This document shows, one piece after another, positions 19,261 to 29,861 of a DNA stretch of 64,000 nt. The notes beneath the pieces were generated by a model. That model was given only the letters and a program-made list of their open reading frames with translations, made no database searches and was not told where the DNA came from. The first letter of the stretch is position 1; the number at the start of each line of letters is the position of its first letter. Made by a program: the position numbers and the translations under genes. Source of the DNA: Burkholderiales bacterium (GTDB taxonomy: Bacteria; Pseudomonadota; Gammaproteobacteria; Burkholderiales; Burkholderiaceae_C); the NCBI GenBank assembly GCA_003963115.1, contig RXJQ01000017.1:62001-126000 (forward strand). The letters run 5' to 3'.

Positions 19261-20817
19261 TCAGCGCCGGGTTGTGCCTGAGCCGCCCAGCAGGGCCGCG
19301 ACCTTGCGCTTGGGTTTGATGAAGCGCGACAGGCTGGACCCGGTGGCAGACGTGGTGGCCGCCGCAGCCACAGCAGCCGTGGCTGCCGCGTCCTTCTGTT
19401 CCCAGACCGGATCGGCCGAAGGATCAGGCTCGTAGGGCTTGTCGAAGAAGGGATCGACCTGGCGACGGGGCACGGCACGCGGGCGGTCACGCACTTCGCT
19501 GCGCAGCGCCATGCCACTGGCCACGTCGTGGTGGTGACGCTCTTCGGTGTCGTCGCGGCGTTCGCGGCGGTAGCCACCACGGTCGCCCCGGCGGTCGCCC
19601 TCGACCTCGAAGGCCTCGACGTCGATCTTCTTCTTGATGAGCTTCTCGATGTCGGCCATCAGCCTGTTGTCGGCGCCCGTGACGAGCGACACGGCCAAGC
19701 CACTGGCACCCGCCCGGCCCGTGCGACCGATGCGGTGCACGTAGTCTTCGGCGTTGAAGGGAATGTCGAAGTTGAAGACCGCCGGCAGCGCCGCGATGTC
19801 GATGCCGCGCGCGGCCACGTCGGTGGCGACGAGCAAGTCCATCTCGCCGGCCTTGAAGGCTGCCAGGGCCTTGAGACGCTCGTCCTGCGACTTGTCGCCG
19901 TGCAGGGCCGTGGTGCGCAGGCCATCGCGCTCGAAGGCACGGGCCAGGCGGGCCGCGCCCAGCTTGGAGTTCACGAAGACGATGCTTTGCGTGATGCCGC
20001 GGTCCCGCAGGATCTGGCGGATGGCGGCACGCTTGTTGTCTTCGTCGACCTTGTAGAAGCGCTGCTCCACGTTGGTGGCCGTCGCATTGGGGCGAGCCAC
20101 TTCCACCAGCACCGGATCTTGCAGATAGCTTTGTGCCAGCTTCTTGATCTCGAGCGAGAAGGTGGCCGAGAACAGCAAGGTCTGGCGCTGCTTGGGCAGG
20201 TAGCTCAGGATGCGCTGCAGATCGGGCAGGAAGCCGATGTCCAGCATGCGGTCGGCCTCGTCGAGCACCACGTACTCGACTTGCGACAGGTTGCAGTTCT
20301 TGGCTTCGATGTGGTCCAGCAGGCGGCCCGGCGTGGCGATCAACACCTCGACCCCGGCCTTGAGCTCGGCCGTCTGGGGCTTCATGTCCATGCCGCCGAA
20401 CACCACGGCCACACGCAAACCCGTCTTGCTGGCGTATTTCTTGATGTTGACGGCCACCTGGTCGGCCAGTTCACGCGTGGGCGCCAGCACCACGGCACGC
20501 ACGGGGTGACGCGCCGGCGACATGCTCATGTTCTCGTGCTTCATCATCTTCTGAAGCAGTGGAATGGAGAACGCGGCGGTCTTGCCGGTACCGGTCTGAG
20601 CGGCCCCCATGACGTCGCGCCCGGCCAGCACCACGGGGATCGCCTTGGCCTGGATGGGCGACATCGTCGGGTATTCGATCGCCGCCAGCAGTTTGGGGTT
20701 GAGCGGCAGTGTGTCGAACCGGGCGGGTGCAGCAGTTGCTTCGGTGGGCGTGGCCTCGGTGGGCTGCGCGGCGACCGCTCCCTCGGGGAGGGTCGCTTGG
20801 GGGGTATTTGAATTCAT
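19261..20817 (-). CDS. rhlE: DEAD-box ATP-dependent RNA helicase RhlE-like
   Basis: AQTGTGKTAAF, PTRELADQVA, ATPGRLLD, DEADRMLDIGF, SATFS, DVAARGIDI, YVHRIGRTGRAG. Confidence 0.93.
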   Translation of the reverse strand: MNSNTPQATLPEGAVAAQPTEATPTEATAAPARFDTLPLNPKLLAAIEYPTMSPIQAKAIPVVLAGRDVMGAAQTGTGKTAAFSIPLLQKMMKHENMSMSPARHPVRAVVLAPTRELADQVAVNIKKYASKTGLRVAVVFGGMDMKPQTAELKAGVEVLIATPGRLLDHIEAKNCNLSQVEYVVLDEADRMLDIGFLPDLQRILSYLPKQRQTLLFSATFSLEIKKLAQSYLQDPVLVEVARPNATATNVEQRFYKVDEDNKRAAIRQILRDRGITQSIVFVNSKLGAARLARAFERDGLRTTALHGDKSQDERLKALAAFKAGEMDLLVATDVAARGIDIAALPAVFNFDIPFNAEDYVHRIGRTGRAGASGLAVSLVTGADNRLMADIEKLIKKKIDVEAFEVEGDRRGDRGGYRRERRDDTEERHHHDVASGMALRSEVRDRPRAVPRRQVDPFFDKPYEPDPSADPVWEQKDAAATAAVAAAATTSATGSSLSRFIKPKRKVAALLGGSGTTRR

Positions 20818-20886
20818 CGGATGCGGATTATCCGCCTGTTGCCGCTTTTTTGCGCACTTTCGGTCGGCTTAAATGCGGGGCGGAGA

Positions 20887-21996
20887 TCAGAATGTGTAAC
20901 CGACCTGGGTCTGGACACCCCCTTGGGCCGCCTCGGCCTGCTCCAGCAGGCGCAGCAGCGGGCCCAGGCCCTGGTAGCGTGCGGCCACGCGCTGGGCATA
21001 GCTCCAGACGCGGGGGATGTCGTCCAGGTACTGGTGCTTTCCGTCGCGCAAGGCCAAGCGGGCGAAGATGCCCAGCACCTTCAGATGCCGCTGCAGGCCC
21101 ATCCACTCGACGTCGTGCCAGAAGACACCGAAGTCATCCGGCACGGGCAGGCCGGCCTTGCGCGCCTTTTCCCAGTAGCGCACGGCGTAGTCTAGTTGCA
21201 CGTCCTCGTCCCACATCACGTAGGCGTCGCGCAGCAGGGAGACGAGGTCGTAGCTCACCGGGCCCCATACCGCATCCTGAAAATCGATCACGCCGGGGCG
21301 GGCATGGGGGTCGGTCGGATCGGCCATGAGGTTGCGCGAGTGGTAGTCGCGGTGCACCAGCACGGTGGCCTGCGACAGCACCTGGGCTTTGATCAGGGCG
21401 AAGGTCTGCGTCAGTTGGGCCTGCTGGGCTGCCGTCAGGGTCAGGCCGCGCAGCTTGGTGAGGTACCAGTCGGGGAACAGGTCCATCTCGCGTTGCAACA
21501 GGGCATCGTCGTAGGGCGGCAGGGCCTGCTCACCCTGGCCTTGCGGCACGGCTTGCAGGCGCACCAGTTCGTCCAGCGCAGCGTTGTAGCGGGCGCGGTT
21601 GCCGGCGTCGTGGGCCTGGGCCACGTCCAGGGTGGACAAGAAGGTGTGGTGGCCCAGATCGCTCAGCAGCATGAAGCCCTGGGCCTCGTCCCACTGGTGG
21701 ATGTGGGGGACGTTGACGCCGCCGGCGTCCAGCATACGGTCGACCGCCACGAAGGGATGGCAGTTCTCCTTCTCGGGCGGGGCGTCCATGATGATGAAGC
21801 TGCCCTGGGCGGCATCGATGCGGAAATAACGGCGAAAGCTGGCGTCTGAACTGGCCGAGCGCACGGTGTCGGGTTGGAGGCCGTGCGCGGGTGAGACCGA
21901 GGCCAGCCAGGCGGCAAAGGCCTGCTGGCGGGCAGGATCGGCCCAGTGGATGACGGCCAAATCAGAGGGCGATGCGGAGGTCGACGCAGTGGTCAT
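20887..21996 (-). CDS. amgK: Aminoglycoside phosphotransferase-family kinase, AmgK-like (cell-wall amino-sugar kinase)
   Basis: SDASFRRYFRIDAAQGSFIIMDAPPEKENC, VLVHRDYHSRNLM, VIDFQDAVWGPVSYDLVSLLRDAYV; divergent to lptD. Confidence 0.82.
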   Translation of the reverse strand: MTTASTSASPSDLAVIHWADPARQQAFAAWLASVSPAHGLQPDTVRSASSDASFRRYFRIDAAQGSFIIMDAPPEKENCHPFVAVDRMLDAGGVNVPHIHQWDEAQGFMLLSDLGHHTFLSTLDVAQAHDAGNRARYNAALDELVRLQAVPQGQGEQALPPYDDALLQREMDLFPDWYLTKLRGLTLTAAQQAQLTQTFALIKAQVLSQATVLVHRDYHSRNLMADPTDPHARPGVIDFQDAVWGPVSYDLVSLLRDAYVMWDEDVQLDYAVRYWEKARKAGLPVPDDFGVFWHDVEWMGLQRHLKVLGIFARLALRDGKHQYLDDIPRVWSYAQRVAARYQGLGPLLRLLEQAEAAQGGVQTQVGYTF

Positions 21997-22101
21997 GAGC
22001 GAGCTGTCCGTGGAAGGACGCGAGGAAGGTCACATGGAAGGTCGGCAGACGGCGCCGACATGAAATAATGCGTCGATTTTAGGCAAGGCCAGCTCTGACG
22101 T

Positions 22102-24786
22102 GTGAAGGCCCATGCCGCAGCCTCCCACTGCGACGCCAACGCGCAATCCCTGACCGTGACCCTGAAACTGGCCCGCCCCTCCTTGCCCATGCATCGCCGC
22201 CACGCCCAGAAGGCTGACCAGGCCGGATCACGCTTGCGCTGGTCGCCCATCGCCCTGGCGGCAGGCCTGGTCGTGGCCCAGATCGGCTGGCCCCAGGCCG
22301 TGCGCGCTGATGACTCGGCCGCTGCGCCCAGCGCGGTGGGCGGTGACGCGTCTGCGGTGCGCCCCCCTGCCGCAACACCGGCATCGGCGGCGGCTTCCGC
22401 TCCTGGTTCATCCAGCACGGTCGCCAACCCGCTGCGCTTCAGCTTCACCCTGCCTGCGCCGCAGGTCAACCCGCGCAACGGCAAGCTGCCCCTGTTCTTC
22501 GAGGCCGACAACCTCGAGGGCGAATCTGGCTCACGCACCCGCGCCACCGGCTCGGTGCGCCTGCGCCAGGGCGATCTGGTGGTGCGCGCCGACGAGCTCA
22601 CGCACACCCAGGCCGACAACACCGCGCGCGCCCTGGGCCATGTGGTGATCATGCGCAATGGCAACATCTTCAGCGGCCCGGAGCTGACGCTCAAGCTGGA
22701 CACGCTGGAAGGCGAGTTCATCCGCCCGCATTTCTGGTTCGCGCGCACCCGTGCCGGCGGCGATGCCGATCTGGTCGAGTTCCTCGGCGAGAACAAGCTG
22801 CGCGCCTTCAAGACCACCTACTCCAGTTGCACACCGGCCAACACGGCAGACGGCACCCCGGGCGAGCCGGACTGGTCGCTCAAGACCAGCAGCATCTACC
22901 TGGACTTCGACGCCAACGAGGGCAAGGCCGAAAGCGCCGTGATCTGGTTCAAGGGCGTGCCCATCCTGGCCGCGCCCACGCTGACCTTCCCGCTCAATGA
23001 CGCACGCAAATCGGGCTGGCTGCCGCCGAGCTTCGACTTCGACAGCAAGAGCGGCTTCGAGATGTCGGCGCCCTACTACTGGAACATCGCGCCCGACAAG
23101 GACATGACGCTGGCCCCCACCCTGTCGGTACGGCGCGGTGCAGGCCTGGACGCCGAGTACCGCTACCAGACGCCACACGATGAAGGCACCCTGCATGTCG
23201 TCGGTCTGCCCGATGACCGCGTGGCCATGCGCCCCCGCGGCCTGCTCGACTACAGCGACAAGGGCAATCTGAACGACGGCAATCTGCTGTCGCAGACCAA
23301 CTACGAGCTGCGCTGGCTGCGCGTGTCGGACGACGATTACTGGAAGGACTTCCCGCACGGCCTGCCTTCGCTCACACCGCGCCTGTACGACAGCCACGCC
23401 AACATCGAGCGCCAGTTGAACTCGCGCAACTGGGGCCTGGGCGACAGCCAGACCACGCTCTACGGCGGCGTACAGAGCTGGCAGACGCTGCGCGACCTCG
23501 ACCCCCTGGCCGACCCCACGCAAAGCGGCATCGACACGCCCTACCGGCGCGAGCCCCAGCTCGGTGTGCGCACCCGCAGCGGCAATGAGACCGGCATGAT
23601 CTGGGGGCTGCAAGGCGAGTTCAACCGCTTCACCAACGCAGACCCGACCAAGCCCATCGGCAACCGCCTCAATGCCACCGGCGAGCTGGGCCGCAGCTTC
23701 AATTTCGGCGGCCTGAACCTCACGCCCAAGGTGGCACTCAACGCCGCCAGCTACGACCTGGACCAGGCCATGTCCAACGGCAGCCGCAGCGCAACGCGTG
23801 TGCTGCCTACCTTCAGCCTGGACTCGGGCCTGACGATGGAGCGGCCGGTGCACGTGTTCGACCGGGATCTCACGCAGACCCTGGAGCCGCGTATCCAGTA
23901 CGTGCGCACGCCCTACAAGGACCAGAGCTTCCTGCCCCTGTTCGACAGCGCCCCGCGCGACTTCAACCAGTACGCCATCTACAACGAGAACGCCTTCACC
24001 GGTGGCGACCGCATCTCGGACGCCAACCAGGTCACCGTGGGCGTCACCTCGCGTCTGGTCGATGACATGACCGGCGTCGAGGCCATGCGCCTGGGCATCG
24101 TGCAAAAGCTGCTGCTGGCCGATCAACGCATCAACCCCGATGGCCCCGACCCCATCACGCAGCGCCTGTCCGACCTGCTGCTGCTGGGCTCGACCAGCGT
24201 CATCCCCAAGTGGAGCCTGGACGGCACCGCGCAGTTCAACGCGCAGAACCACGCCATGTCGCGCGGCCTGATGGGTGTGCGCTACTCGCCCGGCCCCTGG
24301 CGCACTGTGGGCCTGGCCTACCGCTACACCCGCGACGCCAGCGAACAGGTGGACCTGGGCTGGCAATGGCCACTGGCTGGCCCCGTGCCCTCGACTGCAC
24401 AGGTGCGCGACCAGGCCGTGGCCGACCCGATGAACCTCACGGGCCGCCGCCCCATCAACGGCTCGGCCTGCGGCGGCACCTGGTACAGCGTGGGTCGCAT
24501 GAGCTACTCCATGCGTGACAGCCGCCTGACCGATGCCCTGCTCGGTGTGGAATACGATGCCGGCTGCTGGATCGGCCGCGTCGTGGCCGAGCGCGTCTCG
24601 GTGGGCCGAGACCAGGCCTCCACGCGCCTGATGTTCCAGCTCGAACTGGCCGGCTTGTCGCGCATCAGCCTGGGTTCCAACCCGCTGCGCACCTTGAAGG
24701 ACAATATCCCCGGCTACCAGCTGCTGCACGACGACAGCGTGGCGGCGCCCACTACCGGCACTACGCCCTATTCGACAGATGATTGA
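22102..24786 (+). CDS. lptD: LPS-assembly protein LptD (start may be 22189)
   Basis: LFFEADNLEGESGSRTRATGSVRLRQGDLVVRADELTHTQADNTARALGHV; C-terminal WIGRVVAERVSV...LMFQLELAGLSRISLGSNPL; followed by surA. Confidence 0.93.
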   Translation: MKAHAAASHCDANAQSLTVTLKLARPSLPMHRRHAQKADQAGSRLRWSPIALAAGLVVAQIGWPQAVRADDSAAAPSAVGGDASAVRPPAATPASAAASAPGSSSTVANPLRFSFTLPAPQVNPRNGKLPLFFEADNLEGESGSRTRATGSVRLRQGDLVVRADELTHTQADNTARALGHVVIMRNGNIFSGPELTLKLDTLEGEFIRPHFWFARTRAGGDADLVEFLGENKLRAFKTTYSSCTPANTADGTPGEPDWSLKTSSIYLDFDANEGKAESAVIWFKGVPILAAPTLTFPLNDARKSGWLPPSFDFDSKSGFEMSAPYYWNIAPDKDMTLAPTLSVRRGAGLDAEYRYQTPHDEGTLHVVGLPDDRVAMRPRGLLDYSDKGNLNDGNLLSQTNYELRWLRVSDDDYWKDFPHGLPSLTPRLYDSHANIERQLNSRNWGLGDSQTTLYGGVQSWQTLRDLDPLADPTQSGIDTPYRREPQLGVRTRSGNETGMIWGLQGEFNRFTNADPTKPIGNRLNATGELGRSFNFGGLNLTPKVALNAASYDLDQAMSNGSRSATRVLPTFSLDSGLTMERPVHVFDRDLTQTLEPRIQYVRTPYKDQSFLPLFDSAPRDFNQYAIYNENAFTGGDRISDANQVTVGVTSRLVDDMTGVEAMRLGIVQKLLLADQRINPDGPDPITQRLSDLLLLGSTSVIPKWSLDGTAQFNAQNHAMSRGLMGVRYSPGPWRTVGLAYRYTRDASEQVDLGWQWPLAGPVPSTAQVRDQAVADPMNLTGRRPINGSACGGTWYSVGRMSYSMRDSRLTDALLGVEYDAGCWIGRVVAERVSVGRDQASTRLMFQLELAGLSRISLGSNPLRTLKDNIPGYQLLHDDSVAAPTTGTTPYSTDD

Positions 24787-26194
24787 TCACCCCTCCAAGA
24801 CCCGCCGTCAGCCACGACCCATGAGCAGGGTCGTGCACGGCCTGTGCCTGATGAGCCTGCTGGTCGCCACGACCGCACCGGCCTGGGCGCAGCTCAAGCA
24901 GTCGCCCTCTGTCTCGCCGCGCATCCCGGGCACCCGCAACCTCAGTACCGAGCTGAAGATCGAGGGCATCCAGACCACGTCCGACTACATCCTGGCCGTG
25001 GTCAACCAGGAGCCCATCACCCACACGGATGTCGACAAGCGCGTGACGCGCATCACCGACACGGCGCCGGCCGGCACACGCCTGCCCCCGCCCGAAGAGC
25101 TGCGCAAGCAGGTGCTCGACGCCCTGATCGACGAGAAGGTGCAGATCTCCTATGCCAAGACCATCGGCATGGACATCTCGGATGCCGAAGTGGACGGCGC
25201 CATCGAGAACATCGCCGCCCAGAACCAGATGACCCTGGCGGACCTGCGCGCGCGCATGCAAGCCGATGGCCTGGACTTCCAGCGCTACCGCAACAGCCTG
25301 CGCGAACAGCTTCTGCTGCAACGCCTGCGCGAACGCGAGGTCAACACGCGCATCCAGATCAGCGACGAAGACCTCGACGCCTTCATCAAGGAAGACCCGG
25401 CTGCGCAAACCGAGGTGGCGCTCAATGTGGCACACATCCTGATCGCCGTGCCCGAGAAGGCCACGCAGGTGGAAGTGGCCGCGCTGCAAAGCAAGGCGCA
25501 GGACATCCAGGCACGCGCCGCCCGTGGCGAGAATTTCGCTCAGCTCGCCAAAGAGTTTTCCGCCGACACCAACACACGCGACCAGGGCGGCACCCTCGGC
25601 CTGCGCGAAGTCAGCCGACTGCCGGAGCTCTTCGTGGCCGCAGCCTCCAAGCTGAAGGTCGGCCAGGTGGCACAGGTGGTGCGCTCCAATGCGGGCTTTC
25701 ACGTCATCAAGCTGGTCGAGCGAGAGAACAGCGCCCAGGCCACCTACACCCAGCAGCGCTCGCGTCACATCCTGCTGCGCACCAGCCCCGAGCACCCCGT
25801 GCGCGAACAGCTCGACCGCATGAACGACATCCGCAAGAAGATTGTGGAAGGCCAGACCAGCTTCGCCCAGATGGCCCGCCAGTATTCGGAAGACGGCAGC
25901 GGCGCACGCGGCGGCGACCTGGGCTGGGCCGCACCCGGCCAGTTTGTGCCCGAGTTCGAAAAGGCCCTGACCGCCTTGCAACCGGGCCAGATCTCCGAGC
26001 CCGTGGTGAGCCGCTATGGCGTGCACCTGATCCAGTTGATGGAGCGCCGCGAGGTACAGCTCAACGATCAGCAAAAGCGTGAGGCCGCCCGCCAGGTGCT
26101 GCGCGAACGCCGCTTCGAGCCCGCCTACGATGAATGGGCCCGCGAACTGCGCGCCGCCGCCTACATCGAGATGCGCGAGCCCGATGCGCCCTGA
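24779..26194 (+). CDS. surA: Periplasmic peptidyl-prolyl isomerase SurA (start may be 24821)
   Basis: Signal peptide; two parvulin repeats ([19 protein letters not shown]..., [20 protein letters not shown]...). Confidence 0.93.
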   Translation: MIDHPSKTRRQPRPMSRVVHGLCLMSLLVATTAPAWAQLKQSPSVSPRIPGTRNLSTELKIEGIQTTSDYILAVVNQEPITHTDVDKRVTRITDTAPAGTRLPPPEELRKQVLDALIDEKVQISYAKTIGMDISDAEVDGAIENIAAQNQMTLADLRARMQADGLDFQRYRNSLREQLLLQRLREREVNTRIQISDEDLDAFIKEDPAAQTEVALNVAHILIAVPEKATQVEVAALQSKAQDIQARAARGENFAQLAKEFSADTNTRDQGGTLGLREVSRLPELFVAAASKLKVGQVAQVVRSNAGFHVIKLVERENSAQATYTQQRSRHILLRTSPEHPVREQLDRMNDIRKKIVEGQTSFAQMARQYSEDGSGARGGDLGWAAPGQFVPEFEKALTALQPGQISEPVVSRYGVHLIQLMERREVQLNDQQKREAARQVLRERRFEPAYDEWARELRAAAYIEMREPDAP

Positions 26195-27026
26195 TCGCCC
26201 CTCATCGCGCCCATCGTCACGGCCTTCTTCACGCCAGAGCAAACGCCCGGTGCAAGGCGGTGGTGGGCACATTGCCCGCAAGCGCTTTGGTCAGAACTTC
26301 CTGGTCGACCTGGGTGTGATCGACGAGATCGTGCGTGCGATTTCGCCCAAGCCAGGCCAGGCCCTGATCGAGATCGGCCCGGGCCTGGGCGCCCTCACCA
26401 ACCCCGTGGTCGAACGCTGCGAACAGCTCACCGTGGTCGAGCTGGACCGCGACCTCGCCGCCCGCCTGCGCCAGCGAGCCGAGCTGATGGTGATCGAGTC
26501 CGACGTGCTCAAGGTCGACTTCGCGGCCATCGCACGTGAGCGCGGCCAGAAGCTGCGCGTCATCGGCAACCTGCCCTACAACATCTCCAGCCCCATTCTC
26601 TTTCACCTGCTGCCCTGTGCCGACGTCGTCGAAGACCAGCACTTCATGCTGCAAAAGGAAGTGGTGGACCGCATGGTGGCCCACCCCGGCAACAAGGACT
26701 ACGGCCGCCTGAGCGTGATGCTGCAATGGCGCTACGACATGGAGTGCGTGGTCGACGTGCCACCCGAATCGTTCGACCCGCCGCCCAAGGTGGACTCCGC
26801 CGTGGTGCGCATGGTGCCGCTGCCGCAGCCACCCCAGGTGGACCCGGCCGTGCTGGAGAGCATGGTGGCGCTGGCCTTCTCGCAGCGCCGCAAGATCCTG
26901 CGCCACACGCTGGGCCATTGGATCGAGGCGCACGGCATCCAGACCGATTTCGACTTGCAGCGCCGCGCCGAAGAAGTGCCGGTGGACGAGTTCATCGCAC
27001 TGGCCATGCTCAAGCAGCGGGGCTGA
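26184..27026 (+). CDS. rsmA: 16S rRNA (adenine1518/1519-N6) dimethyltransferase RsmA/KsgA
   Basis: [63 protein letters not shown]. Confidence 0.95.
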   Translation: MRPDRPSSRPSSRPSSRQSKRPVQGGGGHIARKRFGQNFLVDLGVIDEIVRAISPKPGQALIEIGPGLGALTNPVVERCEQLTVVELDRDLAARLRQRAELMVIESDVLKVDFAAIARERGQKLRVIGNLPYNISSPILFHLLPCADVVEDQHFMLQKEVVDRMVAHPGNKDYGRLSVMLQWRYDMECVVDVPPESFDPPPKVDSAVVRMVPLPQPPQVDPAVLESMVALAFSQRRKILRHTLGHWIEAHGIQTDFDLQRRAEEVPVDEFIALAMLKQRG

Positions 27027-27042
27027 TTCGCTCGGCACCATC

Positions 27043-27687
27043 TCAAGGCCTGGTCAGCCCCCAGACCAGGTGAACCAGCTCGTCTTCGAAGTCCCGCGTG
27101 CCCAGCAGCGGCGAGTTCTCCAGCGAGGCGCTGCGGATCGCGCCCATCACGGCACGCGTCCCCACAAACAGCGTCGCCGGTGTCAAAGGGCGCATGCCCT
27201 CGCGCCCGATCTGCGACCACACGATGGCGATGTGCTCGGCGCTTTCCCGCTGCGCCTGCAACACGGCGTCGGTGAAGTCCATGCGCCAGGCCATGCGCAC
27301 GATGGCGCGGCTCAAGCGATCACCCGTGCCAAAGGCCGAGATCAGCGCGCGGATCCTCAAACGCAAGGCCTCCCGTGGGGCGATGCGGCCTTCCACCACG
27401 TCCCTCAAGATGCCGTGGATCTCGTCAATCACCCTTTGCCGCTCTGAATCGATCATGGCCTCCAGCACAGCTTCCCTGCTGGCAAAGTACTGGTAGAGCG
27501 TGCCCACCGAAAAGCCCGCCTTGGCCGCGATCTTGTTGGTGCTCAGCGCCTCCAAGCCTTCCTTGTCAACAATCTGAGCAGTGGCTTTGAAAATGGCCTC
27601 CACGGTTCGCTGCGCACGGTCCTGCGTGGGACGCTTGCGCATCACTTTCTCCTGGGAAGACGATGACGAAGCTTTGGCCTGGGGCAT
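27043..27687 (-). CDS. TetR family transcriptional regulator
   Basis: RTVEAIFKATAQIVDKEGLEALSTNKIAAKAGFSVGTLYQYFASREAVLEAMI. Confidence 0.92.
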   Translation of the reverse strand: MPQAKASSSSSQEKVMRKRPTQDRAQRTVEAIFKATAQIVDKEGLEALSTNKIAAKAGFSVGTLYQYFASREAVLEAMIDSERQRVIDEIHGILRDVVEGRIAPREALRLRIRALISAFGTGDRLSRAIVRMAWRMDFTDAVLQAQRESAEHIAIVWSQIGREGMRPLTPATLFVGTRAVMGAIRSASLENSPLLGTRDFEDELVHLVWGLTRP

Positions 27688-27743
27688 GGCGATTCAAACC
27701 TGAATGTTTTGCGAGCGGCATGCGAGTTGCCGCCACCACCAAA

Positions 27744-27762
27744 AACTGAATAACATTCAGTT
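27744..27762. promoter_or_regulatory. Candidate TetR operator: AACTGAAT-AAC-ATTCAGTT
   Basis: Perfect 8-bp inverted repeat with 3-nt spacer in the intergenic region between the divergent TetR and P450 genes; a second overlapping dyad AATAAC-ATTCA-GTTATT at 27749-27765. Confidence 0.75.
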
Positions 27763-27802
27763 ATTAAAACGCAAAGTGGGCCCCAGGCCAAGGAGCACAT
27801 CC

Positions 27803-29266
27803 GTGAACAGCACCGCCACCAAAACCCTGCCCGAGCCGGCCGGCCTCACGGCCCCGGCCCGCATGCGCCAGTTGGCCGACCTGGGTGGGCCGCGTGGCTG
27901 GCCCATCGTGGGCAATGCCTTGCAGATCCAGCGCGAGCGCGTTCACCAGGACATGGAGGGTTGGTGTCGTGAACATGGCCCCTACTTCGTCGTGCGCTTT
28001 GGCCGCCGCAAGGTGCTGGTGGTCGCTGATCACGAAGCGAGCAACCTGGTCCTCAAGGCCCGCCCGCATGACTTCCGTCGCTCCACGCGGCTGTCAGAGG
28101 CGGCCGCCAGCCTGGGCATGGCCCTGGGCCTGTTCATGGCCGAAGGCGAGCGCTGGCACCACCAGCGCCGCATGGTGATGGCCAGCTTCGCGCCGCAGCG
28201 CATCCGCAGCTATTTCCCGTCGATGCTCAATGTGGCCCAGCGCCTGCACGACCGCTGGCTGCAGGCCGCCCATCAGCAGCAGACCATCGACCTGCAGGCC
28301 GACCTGATGCGCTACACGGTAGACGCCATCACTGGCCTGGCATTCGGCCATGACGTCAACAGCCTGCAAGCCGAAGGCGACATCATCCAGCGGCATCTGG
28401 ACGCCATCTTCCCTGCCCTGTTCAAGCGCATCCTGACAGTCTTCCCCATCTGGAAGCTGGTCAAGCTGCCATCAGACCGGCGGCTGGAGCACAGCGTGGC
28501 CGAGATCAACAAGGCCATCGACGGCTTCATCGCCGATGCACGCGAGCGCATGCGCCTGGACCCTACCCGTCGGGCCGAGCCGCCCAATCTGCTGGAGGCT
28601 TTCATCGCCGCCGCCGAGACCGCCGACAGCGGCGTCAACGATGCGGACGTCAAAGGCAATGTCATCACCATGCTGCTGGCCGGTGAAGACACGACGGCCA
28701 ACACCCTGGCCTGGCTCACCTACCTGCTTCACCACAACCCCTCGGTGCTGAAGAGGGCACGCGAAGAGGTGCAGGCGATTGCACCGCGTGGTCTGCCCGA
28801 CTTCACGCCTGACAGCCTGGCGAAGATGGATTACCTGGAGGCCTGCGCCAACGAGGCCATGCGCCTCAAACCCGTGGCGCCCTTCCTGCCGGTGCAGTCG
28901 CTGCGCGATACCGTCGTGCACGATATCGCTGTGCCCAAGGGCACCTTGGTGTGGAACGTGATGCGCCATGACAGCGTGTCCGAGCAACACCTGTCAGACC
29001 CCCAGGCCTTCAAGCCCGAGCGCTGGCTCGACGAGAGCACCTGCCCCGCCAAGCACCTGTCCATGCCGTTTGGCAGCGGGCCCCGCATCTGCCCGGGCCG
29101 CTACCTCGCGCTGCTGGAGATCAAGATGGCGATGGCCATGCTGCTAAGCCACTTCGACATCGTCAGCGTGGACACGCCAGACGGCCTGGCAGCCCGCGAG
29201 CTGATGGCCTTCACCATGGGGCCGGACGGTCTGACCTTGAAGCTGCGCCCCAAGGCCGCGTGCTGA
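27803..29266 (+). CDS. Cytochrome P450 (GTG start assumed; ORF open from 27704)
   Basis: I-helix LLAGEDTTANTLAW, ExxR EAMRLKP, heme loop MPFGSGPRICPGRYLALLEIKMAM. Confidence 0.93.
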   Translation: MNSTATKTLPEPAGLTAPARMRQLADLGGPRGWPIVGNALQIQRERVHQDMEGWCREHGPYFVVRFGRRKVLVVADHEASNLVLKARPHDFRRSTRLSEAAASLGMALGLFMAEGERWHHQRRMVMASFAPQRIRSYFPSMLNVAQRLHDRWLQAAHQQQTIDLQADLMRYTVDAITGLAFGHDVNSLQAEGDIIQRHLDAIFPALFKRILTVFPIWKLVKLPSDRRLEHSVAEINKAIDGFIADARERMRLDPTRRAEPPNLLEAFIAAAETADSGVNDADVKGNVITMLLAGEDTTANTLAWLTYLLHHNPSVLKRAREEVQAIAPRGLPDFTPDSLAKMDYLEACANEAMRLKPVAPFLPVQSLRDTVVHDIAVPKGTLVWNVMRHDSVSEQHLSDPQAFKPERWLDESTCPAKHLSMPFGSGPRICPGRYLALLEIKMAMAMLLSHFDIVSVDTPDGLAARELMAFTMGPDGLTLKLRPKAAC

Positions 29267-29274
29267 TCAAGCCA

Positions 29275-29700
29275 TCAGCTCAGGCGACGACGCGAGACGC
29301 TGACCACCAGGCCCACACCCGCCAAGGCCATGGCCACGGCGGTGGGCTCCGGCACGGCCGTCACCTCGTAGCTGCCCACGAAGCTGCCACCGTAGGACTT
29401 GCCCGACACGAGGATCGAGTGCAGGCCGGCCGCCACCGGCGCGGAGAAGTAGAAATAGTCATCCTTGCCCGGGATCAGGTCAGGGATGGACGTGCCATCA
29501 ACCTTCACCGAAAAGATGTCGTAGCCGGAACTGCCGGTGAAAGAAGACAGGACCGAGCCGGTCAGGATCCCGGCATCCGACGAGAACAAGGTTCCGTAAG
29601 ACGCCGAGGAACTGGCAAAGCTGCCCGACACATCAGCGGCCAAGGCCCCCGATGTCGCCGCCGCCAGGGCCAGCCCCAAACATACTGCTGCGCGTTTCAT
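29275..29700 (-). CDS. PEP-CTERM sorting-domain exported protein
   Basis: Signal peptide MKRAAVCLGLALAAATSGALA; C-terminal VPEPTAVAMALAGVGLVVSVSRRRLS. Confidence 0.85.
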   Translation of the reverse strand: MKRAAVCLGLALAAATSGALAADVSGSFASSSASYGTLFSSDAGILTGSVLSSFTGSSGYDIFSVKVDGTSIPDLIPGKDDYFYFSAPVAAGLHSILVSGKSYGGSFVGSYEVTAVPEPTAVAMALAGVGLVVSVSRRRLS

Positions 29701-29861
29701 GACACTCTCCCGATAGAACAAAAACAAAAGACACCGGCATAGTCCATGCAGATTACGTACCAAGGCTTTTTTCCTGGTTTACCCGCACTTTTGCACCAAA
29801 GCCTGCCAGGCTGCCATTCAAGCGTGCAAAAACGCACCATCTGGCTTACTAAACTCGCTGC

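Noticed and set aside
22531-24729. 732-aa minus-strand ORF antisense to lptD
   Set aside because: No recognisable domain; shadow of the lptD coding frame.
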